From positions 1 through 35,640 of the forward strand of contig JAYMTF010000474.1 of assembly GCA_036897485.1 (NCBI GenBank): a DNA stretch of 35,640 nucleotides, read 5' to 3'. Source of the stretch: Pelargonium nanum (lineage: Eukaryota; Streptophyta; Magnoliopsida; Geraniales; Geraniaceae). Made by a program: the position numbers and the translations under genes. The notes under the pieces are model-generated. The model was not told the origin of the DNA. It did not search any database and saw nothing but the letters and a program-made list of their open reading frames with translations. Numbering within the stretch: the first letter of the stretch is position 1; each line of letters starts with the position of its first letter. Shown piece by piece: positions 13,382 through 23,312 of the stretch.

Positions 13382-14460
13382 ATGGCCACCACTGAACTCA
13401 AGTCCGACGCCTTGATGGAGCAGATGAAGCTCCATCTATCTACCGATGCTGGAAAAGAAATCGTCAAGAAAATTGGCCTCGTTTATCAGATCAACATCGC
13501 TCCTAAGGTATAAAATTTGTATTTTAAAAAAAATATTCGATCAAGCGTAATTAAATATTTGTGAAGTTAAGTGTTGTTGTTTTGATTGTTGGAGAGCAGA
13601 AACTTGGATTCGATGAGGTGACTTATATTGTTGACCTTAAGAAAGGGGAGGTGAAGAAAGGTTAGGGCTTCTGATTTTCTTGTCTAATTTGATTTGATAC
13701 TGTTTTGAGTAGGCAATTTTTTGTTTTCTTGTTATCTGATGAATTCAATCATAATTGTTAGCTTAAATTTGATGACAATTGAACAAGTTAAGAAAGTTAG
13801 TTGTAATCTATGCCCATAAAATGCTGGAGAAAAAACAAAAGTTTCATTTTTTAGTGTTTCTGGGCTTTTTCTTGATGCAACAGCTTAATTTAGCTGGAAA
13901 AGAAAAAATGGTATGGTATGTGTGCTTTTTGTCTATTTTATGTCATTCATAATTGTCTTTTGTAGCCAAAAAGGTATCTATCTACTACCTCTCAACTTTC
14001 AAAAGGAAATTGTTGTGGGGTTTGGATGGAGGATATTCCTTTGTTCTTGCTTGTGCTGCAATAAGATTACAACACAGCTGGGATAGAATTGTTACTTTAA
14101 TATTGTGTTTGCGGTGATCTTTCTTTATCAGCTACGAATGAGAATTATGAACTGTTCCTTGCTTTATTATCTGTTTTGAATTTTAGGGACATACGAAGGA
14201 GGAAAGCCTGATGCCACCTTTTCCTTCAAAGATGATGATTTTCTCAAGGTTGCAACAGGGAAGATGAATCCCCAGATTGCTTTCATGAGGTGAAACCTTG
14301 GACGCTTGCTGTATATGTTTATATGTGTTACAATATGTTCGTTTGTAAATTTCGTTTGCAATGATTGAATGGATGCAGGGGTGCAATGAAAATTAAGGGA
14401 AGTTTGAGCGCAGCTCAGAAATTTACACCCGACATATTCCCAAAGCCTTCAAAGATGTGA
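13382..14460 (+). CDS. SCP2: Sterol carrier protein 2 (SCP2), peroxisomal, 4 exons
   Basis: Exons are 13382-13507, 13600-13660, 14187-14289 and 14379-14460, all GT-AG, giving 123 residues. This is the same length as Arabidopsis SCP2 (from memory). The protein is a single SCP2 lipid-transfer domain. Signature strings include KKIGLVYQINIAPKKLGF, VTYIVDLKKGEVKKGTYEGG, DATFSFKDDDFLKVATGKMN and GAMKIKGSLSAAQKF. It ends in SKM, a recognised plant PTS1 variant, so it should be imported into peroxisomes. The family binds and moves sterols and other lipids between membranes. The gene looks complete. Confidence 0.95.
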
Positions 14461-14647
14461 GAAGCTGTCCCTGATGCTTTACTTGCTTTGAAGCCCAACA
14501 AAGAATGATTAGGCTGAAATGTTAGCTTGTATTAGAAAACTACAATATGTCAACCAGTATTTGTGGTTGTATTTATGAATTAGGAAGTTGTTAGTTGAGA
14601 AGGCTCTTCCTAGATTAAGTTAAAGTTGTGCACACTCATTCTCTTTT

Positions 14648-14653
14648 AATAAA
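14648..14653 (+). terminator. Poly(A) signal AATAAA of SCP2
   Basis: AATAAA lies about 190 bases after the SCP2 stop, followed by a T-rich stretch. Confidence 0.45.
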
Positions 14654-14659
14654 GTTGAT

Positions 14660-15900
14660 GTTCTTAAGAGCCGTGTTCTGTTTTTTGTTTCTCATATATG
14701 ATCCTTACTTCTCAGACAATAACTGGGTTATTGTCATGCCAAACCAGCTCATATTTGGTACTCTCCATTCCCAGCATTTTGAGTTTGTTGCATGTACACA
14801 TTCTTCACTGGAATTTCACTACTGGAAATTTCTGATGCTATTTTAAATATTGATACTATCATAGACAATTTGTTGCAAATCTGTTGACGCAATCTCCTAC
14901 TGTTTCGGCTCTTTGCATATATATGGGACATACAATTGTTATGTTCATATTTACCAGTCAGTATCAAACTAAAAGCATAACTTGAGATAAGTTTGTTTGA
15001 TTTCATATGAATGATTACTATAAATTAGGAGATAAGCTTTGGTATTTGTTTGGACATGGAATTTTCAGCCTAATCACGACAGGCGTCTCCAATGCACAGT
15101 TAGAAAATAGATGGAGTGACATTTAAATTATTACAAGCATCTTGCCTTGCACGCTATCTGCACTTCTCGTTTTACATTAGCTTCCTTCCCTCTTTCAGCT
15201 TCAGGTAGGTTGTAGGCACAGTTCAGGTACTGCTGCAATGCAATCTGAAGCTTATCAGTTTGTTATTAACCTAATATATATTTTATGGGTGATGTCATGT
15301 TTTATACCATAGTTTTTGTTTTTGTCTTAGGTTAGACAACAGGAAGTTATGTTATCTGATACGGACCTATGATGTCTTTGCCTTCCGAGCTTTGCATTGC
15401 TGATGTTTCCAAGAAAGGATAGTGATAATCTTGAATCCATGCCCAACTCAGAGTTACTTTTTTTCTTCATCTTCTTTAATGGCTCAAGATTATATGATTA
15501 ATAAGATTTTCTGTTACCGTTTATAAAATCAATGAAATATTTAGAAGTGAAAATCACAGATGGAGACAAAGTCCTTGAGGGATAGAATTGACATTTGGAT
15601 TCTTTCTACCACTTCATCTTTAAGAAAGGAAAAGAAAGTCTCATTTATGCCCCATGGTTTGGTCTGAAAGAAAGGTGGAAGAGTCAGTCCCATGATTTTT
15701 CCTCAAATATGAAAGCTTGACCCTTTTTTTCCAGTTCCATTGATTGTGCTAGAGAATGATTAGGCTCTTTGTCTAGTACTGAACTAAGCACAATCATATA
15801 ATTTCCTGGTGGAAATTTTGAGACTCTTATCATCATAACTTTCACACTTGACCTCTTTTCCTTGCTACTTCTGGTTTTTTCTAACCCAGAAGAAAAGTTG
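14660..15900. other. Intergenic region between SCP2 and alpha-amylase
   Basis: About 1.2 kb with no coding signal on either strand. Only short spurious ORFs are present. It should contain the amylase promoter, whose TATA box is at 15903. Confidence 0.5.
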
Positions 15901-15902
15901 CC

Positions 15903-15908
15903 TATAAA
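15903..15908 (+). promoter_or_regulatory. TATA box of the alpha-amylase gene, with nearby TATCCAT
   Basis: TATAAA lies 42-47 bases before the ATG at 15950, so the leader would be very short (about 15-20 bases). A TATCCAT word, the amylase/sugar-response box type, is at 15934-15940. It sits downstream of the TATA box, not upstream as in cereal amylase promoters, so its role is doubtful. Confidence 0.45.
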
Positions 15909-15949
15909 AGACTTCAGGATTTTCCATCTTAATTATCCATTAAAAAAAC

Positions 15950-17598
15950 ATGGGTTCTCTAGCTACACTCTGTTTCCTCTGTCTCTGCTTCTCTCTCTTC
16001 CCCTCCTTCTCTGCTCCTGCCTTGCTGTTTCAGGTATGCAATTGATCTTGATTCTTGATTCTTGATTCTTGTTATTAACATTTATGATGATATGTGATAG
16101 GGGTTCAATTGGGAATCATGTAACAAAGCTGGTGGATTGTACAACTCACTCAAGAACTCCATTCCTGATTTGGTCAGTGCTGGAATCACTCATGTCTGGC
16201 TTCCTCCTCCTTCTCAGTCTGTTGCGCCCCAAGGTACGAACCTTTTTTCGTTGTTCTCCATTTGATTAATTCCTTATTGATCTCATGCCCCTGCTCTTTC
16301 CTGCAGGATACATGCCGGGAAGGCTCTATGATCTGAGTGCATCCAAGTACGGGTCTCAGGACGAACTCAAGTCACTCATTGCAGCTTTACACGGGAAGGG
16401 AATCAAAGCGGTTGCTGACATAGTGATAAACCACAGGACAGCAGAGAAGCAGGATGGTAGAGGAATATGGTGCATCTTCGAAGGTGGAACCCCAGACGAG
16501 CGGCTAGACTGGGGACCTTCCTTCATTTGCAAAGACGACACAGCCTATTCTGATGGCACCGGGAACCCGGACACTGGAGGGGATTTTGGAGGAGCACCGG
16601 ACATCGACCATCTCAACCCGAGGGTGCAAAGGGAGTTGTCAGACTGGATGAATTGGCTGAAGACTGAAATCGGGTTTGATGGATGGCGCTTCGACTTTGT
16701 CAAGGGGTATGCCCCCAGCATTACTAAAATCTACATGGAACAAACCAAGCCGGACTTTGCTGTTGGCGAGAAATGGGATTCTCTCTCGTATGGCCAGGAT
16801 GGAAAACCGAACTACAACCAAGATGGTCATAGGCAAGCACTGGCTGATTGGGTTCGGGCTGCTGGTGGCGCTGTCACCGCCTTTGATTTCACAACAAAGG
16901 GGATTCTCCAGGCTGCAGTGCAAGGAGAGCTGTGGAGGTTGATAGACCCGAACGGGAAGCCCCCGGGGATGATCGGGCTTATGCCACAAAATGCTGTTAC
17001 TTTCATAGACAATCATGACACAGGCTCTACTCAGAAGCTCTGGCCATTCCCATCTGATAAAGTCATGCTAGGATATGCCTACATTCTCACCCATCCCGGA
17101 ACTCCATCCATAGTATGTATATTTTTTCTTTTGCTTTCTTTGTTTCTGAAATGCACAAAATACATACTGGAATCTCAGCCATGATTTATTGGCTGAGATC
17201 CTCAGCTAAGAGACAAACGAAATGGATTCATTGATGCGAGTACGAGTGTTAATTAATGAGGTGACATCGCCTCATCCAATAAATCATGACTGAGATTCTT
17301 TTTTCTCATCATATATATGGTACTAATTATTCTTTGTTTGGAACAGTTTTATGATCACTTGTTTGATTGGGGTCTAAAAGAGCAGATTAGCAAATTGGCT
17401 GCAATCAGGAATAGGTATGGAATTGGATCAACCAGCACTGCCAATATATTAGCATCTGATGCTGATCTGTATATGGCAAAAATAGATGAGAAGATCATAA
17501 TGAAGATTGGACCAAAGATGAATCTTGGAAGCCTTGTTCCCTCAGATTTCCAGGTTGCTACCTCTGGAAATGATTACTGTGTATGGGAGAAGAAGTAA
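15950..17598 (+). CDS. AMY1: Alpha-amylase (GH13), secreted type, 4 exons
   Basis: Exons are 15950-16033, 16101-16233, 16307-17112 and 17347-17598, all GT-AG, giving 424 residues, the usual length of plant secreted amylases. Residues 1 to about 22 form a hydrophobic signal peptide ([19 protein letters not shown]), so the enzyme enters the secretory pathway. It hydrolyses internal alpha-1,4 bonds of starch. The GH13 motifs are present: DIVINHR (110-116), [10 protein letters not shown] with nucleophile Asp202, GEKWD with acid/base Glu227, and FIDNHDTGS with Asp310. The C-terminal beta domain ends DYCVWEKK. The symbol follows the secreted Arabidopsis AMY1 class by the presence of a signal peptide; exact orthology is inferred. 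A MITE sits in intron 3. Confidence 0.93.
17170..17298. mobile_element. Small MITE in the last alpha-amylase intron
   Basis: The two ends are inverted copies over 23 bases with one mismatch: gaatctcagccatgatttat at 17170 against the reverse of tgactgagattc at 17287-17298. The interior contains aatgaggtgacatcgcctcat, a near-palindrome that recurs in the VID27 intron element. The length is about 129 bases with no coding. Target duplications are not obvious, so the superfamily is not assigned. Confidence 0.7.
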
Positions 17599-17664
17599 AA
17601 ACAGGAAATGTTGTGAAACAATCTTGATCGTCTGTAAACTCTAAAGAGTTGCTGTTATACATAA

Positions 17665-17670
17665 AATAAA
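17665..17670 (+). terminator. Poly(A) signal AATAAA of the alpha-amylase gene
   Basis: The hexamer lies 67 bases after the stop codon. Confidence 0.4.
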
Positions 17671-18270
17671 CATCTGGTGAATGCTTGTAAGAGATTAATT
17701 CCTGCTCCTGATTAGTGATTACTATATATCTCTTCTGGAATCCAACTTTGTCACTATGTTTTCTTAAATACAATACTTTGGCATCTTAATTTTGAGTTGG
17801 GTTTTGACCCATCTTGGCTCTTATTTATTAGTTAATGATCCTTGTGGTTGATGCCATCCATAATTTAGAGGAGGTGGCAGGGCAAGTGTAAATTAAAATC
17901 ACTTATACTTGGGAACATAGTGGAAATGGTAGCGGAATAAAGTACTATAAAATTCATTTTCTGTCACGTAGAGTTAGGTGTGTGGCATTTATACTACTAG
18001 GTCTAGAGAAGTATAAAGGGGAGCAAGAAGTCTTGAAAAATGTAGATGTAGAAGAGTCATATTGCGTGACAATTGAATTTTCTGTTTTTCATGCACTTAC
18101 CGCACACATAAAAGTGATAGAGAAGAATATCAATATGTATGCATTCACAACAAATATGACATAACATGTGTATCATTATCTTTTTTCTTCTAAATGATCA
18201 TATATGGTTTACTTACATAATTTCTAAATATTCATAGATAGTTTTAAATATTAAGTATCTAATACATCAA

Positions 18271-18390
18271 GTCATGTAAGGCCAAGCGGTTTAAACGTTT
18301 TGGATTTCCTTTGAAGTTTTAGGTTCGAACCTCATGTTAAAAGGAGAGAGTTACCTCATGTTGTGTAGTTCAACCGGAAAAAAAAAGAAG
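18271..18390 (+). mobile_element. tRNA-derived SINE-like element
   Basis: A box A-like ggccaagcggt at 18280-18290 is followed 32 bases later by a box B-like aggttcgaacctc at 18321-18333. This is the spacing of an internal Pol III promoter. The element then runs through gagagagttacctcatg and ttgtgtagttcaac into a poly-A tail at 18378-18386. A related 3' end is at 3935-3998. It is not a tRNA gene, since no cloverleaf can be folded by eye. No target duplication was found. Confidence 0.6.
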
Positions 18391-18419
18391 ACAAATTTAG
18401 TGGGAGGGATGTTGCTAAG

Positions 18420-18630
18420 ATCCTGTTTGGAAACAAGTTTAAAATTACTTAAGACGCTTACGCATCTATTAAAAATGTTAAATGTGTTCGGTTACAATTT
18501 TGAGTTTTACGATCATTGTTAAAATATTAATATATATATAAAGTCATTTTTTACTAGTTTAACCAAACTACAGTCACTTGTGCCAGTACTTACAAAAGCA
18601 AAACAAATACAAGTGTTACCAAACAACCAA
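18420..18630. mobile_element. Possible hAT-type MITE upstream of the VID27-like gene
   Basis: The left end tcctgtttggaaacaagt resembles the reverse of the right end acttg..ttaccaaacaacc, in the CTGTTTGG..A form seen at plant hAT MITE ends. The match is imperfect beyond about 15 bases and no 8-base target duplication is clear. Confidence 0.35.
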
Positions 18631-18840
18631 TAAATCCTAACCGGCAACAGTAGGTAACTGGTTTCACTGATCTGTTGACTGTTTGAAAGAAAGAAGAAAA
18701 ACCCTAGAAAGTAAAGTATAGAGCAACCACAACGATACGATTTCAAATTTTGAACTTCGCGCTCTTCGCATCCCCATTTCCACATTACCTCTCTTCAATT
18801 CGAATAGTCTCATACTCTCATCTCCACCAATCGTCCAGAA

Positions 18841-21800
18841 ATGGGTGCCCATCACAGCCGTGACGATCTCATTCCTTCGGACTCCGACGAAGAATACGAA
18901 GACGATCAGTCCCAGGAAGCAGAAGAAGAGGAGGAGGAAGAGAACTACGAAGATGCCAGAGGCGGCGATCGATCCTCCGAGCGCAACCCCAAGACGCCGT
19001 CTTCTATGGACGAAGTGGAGGCTAAGCTCAAAGCCCTGAAGCTCAAGTACCCATCATCGATTCTGACTCCCAGTCGTACTCCGGCTCCGGCGCCGACTCT
19101 CAAGAACGCGGTCAAATTGTACCTCCACATCGGAGGAAACACCCCCAAGGCCAAGTGGGTCGTCTCAGAAAAGCTCACTTCTTACGTTTTCCTGAAATCT
19201 TCCCGGATGGAAACCGACGACGGAGACTACGACGACGAGGAGGCCGAGGAGGGAGACGGAGATGCTTGGTGGGTCGTGAAGGTTGGCTCGAAAATCAGAG
19301 TCACTGTCTCGACCGAGATGCAAGTCAAGACCTTTGCGGACCAGCGGCGTGTGGATTTTGTTTCCCAGGGGGTTTGGGCCATGAAGTTTTTCAGTGACGA
19401 GGACTACAGGGTTTTTGTTGCCAAGTACCAGGATTGCTTGTTCGAGAACACTTATGGCTACGAGGCCACCGAGGAGAACAGATTGAAGGTTTATGGCAAG
19501 GATTTTATTGGGTGGATGAAGCCTGAAGCAGCCGATGACTCGGTTTGGGAGGATGCTGAGGACACATTGGGGAAGAGCCCTGAGCCCGCTACGCAAATGC
19601 GGGACAATCGGGACTTGAGGGAGGAGTTTGAGGAGGCTTCCAATGGTGGGATCCAGAGCTTGGCTTTAGGTGCTTTGGACAATAGCTTCTTGGTAGGTGA
19701 TTCGGGTATTCAGGTGGTTAAGAATTTCAGCCATGGAATCCATGGAAAGGGGACTTATGTGAATTTCGATACCACTTTTGTGCACTCAACCCCGAAGAAG
19801 GCTCTCCTCATGAGGGCTGAGACCAATATGATGCTTATGAGTCCAATGAATGAAGGGAAGCCCCATTCCAAGGGGCTTCATCAGCTCGACATTGAGACTG
19901 GAAAGATTGTTTCCGAGTGGAAGTTTGGGAAGGATGGTGCTGATATTTCGATGAGGGATATTACAAATGACAGTAAGGGAGCCCAGTTGGATCCTTCAGG
20001 CTCAACGTTTTTAGGATTGGATGACAATAGGCTGTGTAGGTGGGATATGCGTGACCGCAATGGTATGGTCCAGGATCTTGCTGATTCTAGCACCCCTGTG
20101 TTGAATTGGACTCAAGGCCATCAGTTCTCCAGAGGGACCAATTTTCAGTGCTTTGCAACCACTGGTGATGGATCAATTGTTGTTGGTTCTCTGGATGGGA
20201 AGATTAGGCTATATTCAATCAATTCTATGAGGCAGGCAAAAACAGCTTTTCCAGGTCTCGGTTCTCCTATTACTCATGTGGATGTTACCTTTGATGGGAA
20301 GTGGATCTTGGGTACAACGGATACCTATTTGATTCTCATCTGTACCCTTTTCACTGACAAAAATGGTACAACAAAGACTGGCTTCAATGGTCGGATGGGG
20401 AACAAAATTTCAGCTCCAAGGTTGTTGAAGTTGACTCCTCTGGACTCTCATTTAGCTGGAACAAATAATAAGTTCCGTAATGCTCAGTTTTCTTGGGTAA
20501 GTATGCTCACTTTCTATCTTACATTGAACATTACCTATTGCACTTTTATTTCTAGATATTGGAGGATAACATTAAGTTGGTGTTATTAAATTGGAGTGCA
20601 TATATATATCTCGGGATTGAGGATCCTAAGCCAAATTTTTTTTGGCTTAGGCTAAGCCATTAATGAGGTGACGACACCTCATTAAAATTCTTGGATCCGG
20701 GCGGGTCGCTCCGCTCCCACCAATTCACTTGGGTGGGTATGGATGAAATTAAATGAGGTGTCATCACCTCATTGATTTGGCTTAGGTTAAGCCAAAAATA
20801 AGTTGGCTTAGATTCCTTATTCTCTCTCTATATATATATGTATATGTATATATATTTTGAACTGGTGACATTTATAAGATTTAAATTTGTCTGACATGCT
20901 GAGAATTTTTTGATTTCTGTAGTTGGGTTGGGCTGCTGACACGATTTTTGTTCTTCATTGTTCCATTAAGTGAATTATGTGTCTGCATGCGTGCACACTT
21001 CTTTTTTAACAAGTGACCATCACTGGAACTTATGTGCATGTATAACTATTGAAAAACTCTGAATCGGTATAAATGGGTTTGGATATTAGTATTATTTTTT
21101 CCCTATATTTTCCAGTTACATACTTACATGCATTGACAGTGAATGTTGAAAGAGGTTTGACTTAGTTTACGAGTTGCATCTGAAGATGAATGTTTTCCTT
21201 CGAAGATTATATGGATTAGAAGCAGTGCAGCACAAATAGTTTTAAATGAAAAGTTTTATGGATTTTATTTTCGTAGCTTAATATCTCTTCAGAATGTGAA
21301 CAATCTGCTTCCTTTTGTAGTGATGTAGTTTTAAGACTGGTTGTAGATTTGAAACGCTCTTATGACCATGGTTATTGGAAGAATTGATTTCATATACATA
21401 TTTTTAGGCTTTTAGGCTGTTTAGGGTGTTGGCCAATTCTTTTTATCTCTGCTTTCAGCTGTGTTGAATATGTTTGATATGATCGCCTATCTGATAAGTT
21501 ATGCGCAGCCTTAACTTGCCTCATTTCTTTTTATTACCATCATCTACATACTGAACTATTTTACAGATTTTAATTGCTTCACAAAATCACGATAGCAGAA
21601 ATGCCATAAACTATAAATAAAGGTCGGAACCTTTTATTTTGTTAAATTTGTAGCTGCTGGATCCTTGGTTCTTAGCATTTTAATAGTCAATCTTATTGAT
21701 CTTACAAGAATATATATTTTTTTAAATAAACTTGCTCAAATTAATTTGGTTAGGAACTTCACTTTTTTTTTTTTTTGCCTAACTTGTTTAATTTTTTTTG

Positions 21801-22443
21801 TGTGTGGTATTAATCCATTTTTCACATACCATGGTACTTAATATGAAATGATTTTATAATAAAAGAAGGTATAAAGCTTATATTTACTTGTAATTTTGGT
21901 TGAATTGCTTTGCCTTGTCTCCTATCACGTGTAAGTCTATTTAATGACCTTTTCCTCCTGTGAATTCATAAGTTGTGCCACAAATAGGCAACTTTTCTTA
22001 TAGTTCTTCAATCAGACATCCTATGCCCATATTACTTGGACAAAAGTAACTGTTGCTAAACTTTGTTAGTTTGTCTTTCAACATTTTAGGAAAACTTTCC
22101 AGCTTTCTTATTATTTTCGAACTTTTAAATTCTAACTATTATGTTTTACATAATTTATTAGGTTACAGAGAATGGAAAACAGGAGCGCCATCTGGTTGCA
22201 ACTGTGGGGAAGTTCAGTGTGATTTGGAACTTCCAGCAAGTGAAGAATGGCTCCCATGAATGCTACCACAATCAAGAAGGCCTGAAGAGCTGCTACTGCT
22301 ACAAGATAGTTCTCAAGGATGATGCCATTGTTGACAGTCGCTTTATGCATGACAAATTTGCAGTCACTGATTCTCCTGAGGCCCCACTGGTTATTGCGAC
22401 CCCCATGAAAGTCAGCTCCTTCAGCATATCCAGCAGGCGATGA
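18841..22443 (+). CDS. VID27-like / CYPRO4 protein, 2 exons
   Basis: Exons are 18841-20496 and 22162-22443 with a GT-AG intron of 1,665 bases, giving 645 residues. This is about the length I recall for Arabidopsis homologues (e.g. At4g33400). The N-terminus MGAHHSRDD has Gly2 and Ser6, fitting an N-myristoylation signal. Residues 14-38 are strongly acidic. The middle has strings such as [11 protein letters not shown] and the VID27 signature region [17 protein letters not shown]. The C-terminal half is a WD/beta-propeller-like domain ([41 protein letters not shown]). Exon 2 encodes the end ([13 protein letters not shown] to [12 protein letters not shown]). In yeast Vid27 is linked to vacuolar import and degradation; the plant role is unknown. 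The intron carries a MITE. Confidence 0.9.
20619..20818. mobile_element. MITE in the VID27-like intron, related to the amylase intron MITE
   Basis: The ends form inverted repeats of about 65 bases. The left reads ggatcctaagccaa, ttttggcttaggctaagcc, then aatgaggtgacgacacctc; the right, reversed, reads ggaatctaagccaa, ttttggcttaacctaagcc, then aatgaggtgatgacacctc. A short GC-rich middle (gggcgggtcgctccgctccc) lies between. Each arm is itself partly palindromic. Flanks are TA-repeat rich, so the target duplication cannot be read. The ATGAGGTGnCnnCnCCTCAT core is shared with 17170-17298. Confidence 0.7.
20819..22161 (+). other. Remainder of the long VID27-like intron
   Basis: About 1.3 kb of T-rich intronic sequence ending in an acceptor (taatttattag). 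A TA/TG microsatellite lies at about 20828-20856. No coding signal is seen. Confidence 0.6.
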
Positions 22444-23312
22444 TCATTTCTTCCAGTCTTATTGGCTTGCTTACTCGTATTGATATGTCAACTTTCTAGG
22501 GCTCTTATGGTATGGTGCACTTGTCTAATTGGCCTACTCACCTTCATTCATGTGATTGAAAGACAATATTATGTCTACTCTCTTTCACTTGCCCACTTCA
22601 CTTAATTTGTGAAGTTTCAAATGCTTTGTTTCAAACTTCTCGAATTTTTTTCTTTTTTTCGTTTTTTTAGCGATTACTTGTCCCAAGGAAGAATGTTTTA
22701 CTAGCCGTAGCAATGTTTGAGTTCTGTAGAACTGGTTTTAATGACTCCTTGCTATGTATTTCTTTGTTCTAAATTTTCAATGAAGCTTCTGATATTGCTT
22801 GTTGTATTGAAAAGGGCTTTCCTGTTCTTTTCCTTATTGTCACTTTCTGGCATGAATGTGCTTTTATCTAGTCATCTGATCATCAGATACTATCTCAAGT
22901 CTCAACTGTTAATTGACAGATTAGCTAAACCTAAACATTCAAAAAGTCACAGGTTTAGTCCTTGGTTTTAATAAATAACTTACAATATCATTTATGAAAC
23001 TAAAAATACAGTTTCATAAGTTATAAGTTACATTGAGTCATAGCACCCATATTTCTGCCACTATCTCCAAATCTCACACTTGTACAAAGGTTGAGCATCA
23101 ACATATGCATTACACAACCATCTTTATTAGCTCTCCCTCAACCAAGTACTAATACCAAACCCTGTCATCCATACACCCATACAATCTATTCAGTGAGCAA
23201 ATATATAATTCAATCAACAAATCATACAGACCAACATGTACATCAAATCCAGTATAAAATAGAAAACACCCAATAACAGCAAAGAGGCAGCGCACGCTGA
23301 CTGGATGAAGCT
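22444..23312. other. Convergent intergenic region between the VID27-like and WEB1-like genes
   Basis: It holds the two facing 3' UTRs. On the minus strand an AATAAA (23123-23128) lies about 185 bases past the WEB1-like stop. No further gene is seen. Confidence 0.5.

Larger units (their letters stand above)
17671..18840. other. Intergenic region and promoter of the VID27-like gene, with two small repeats
   Basis: No gene is visible. It holds a tRNA-like SINE copy (18271-18390) and a possible hAT-type MITE (18420-18630), then about 200 bases of leader and promoter before the ATG at 18841. No TATA box stands out within 150 bases of the start. Confidence 0.5.

Noticed and set aside
18321..18333. 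Box B-like ggttcgaacc as a tRNA gene
   Set aside because: No acceptor or anticodon stem can be paired. The poly-A tail and second copy point to a SINE instead.
19165..19596. 143-codon minus-strand ORF inside the VID27-like exon
   Set aside because: It is antisense to a clearly conserved coding exon and has no family match.
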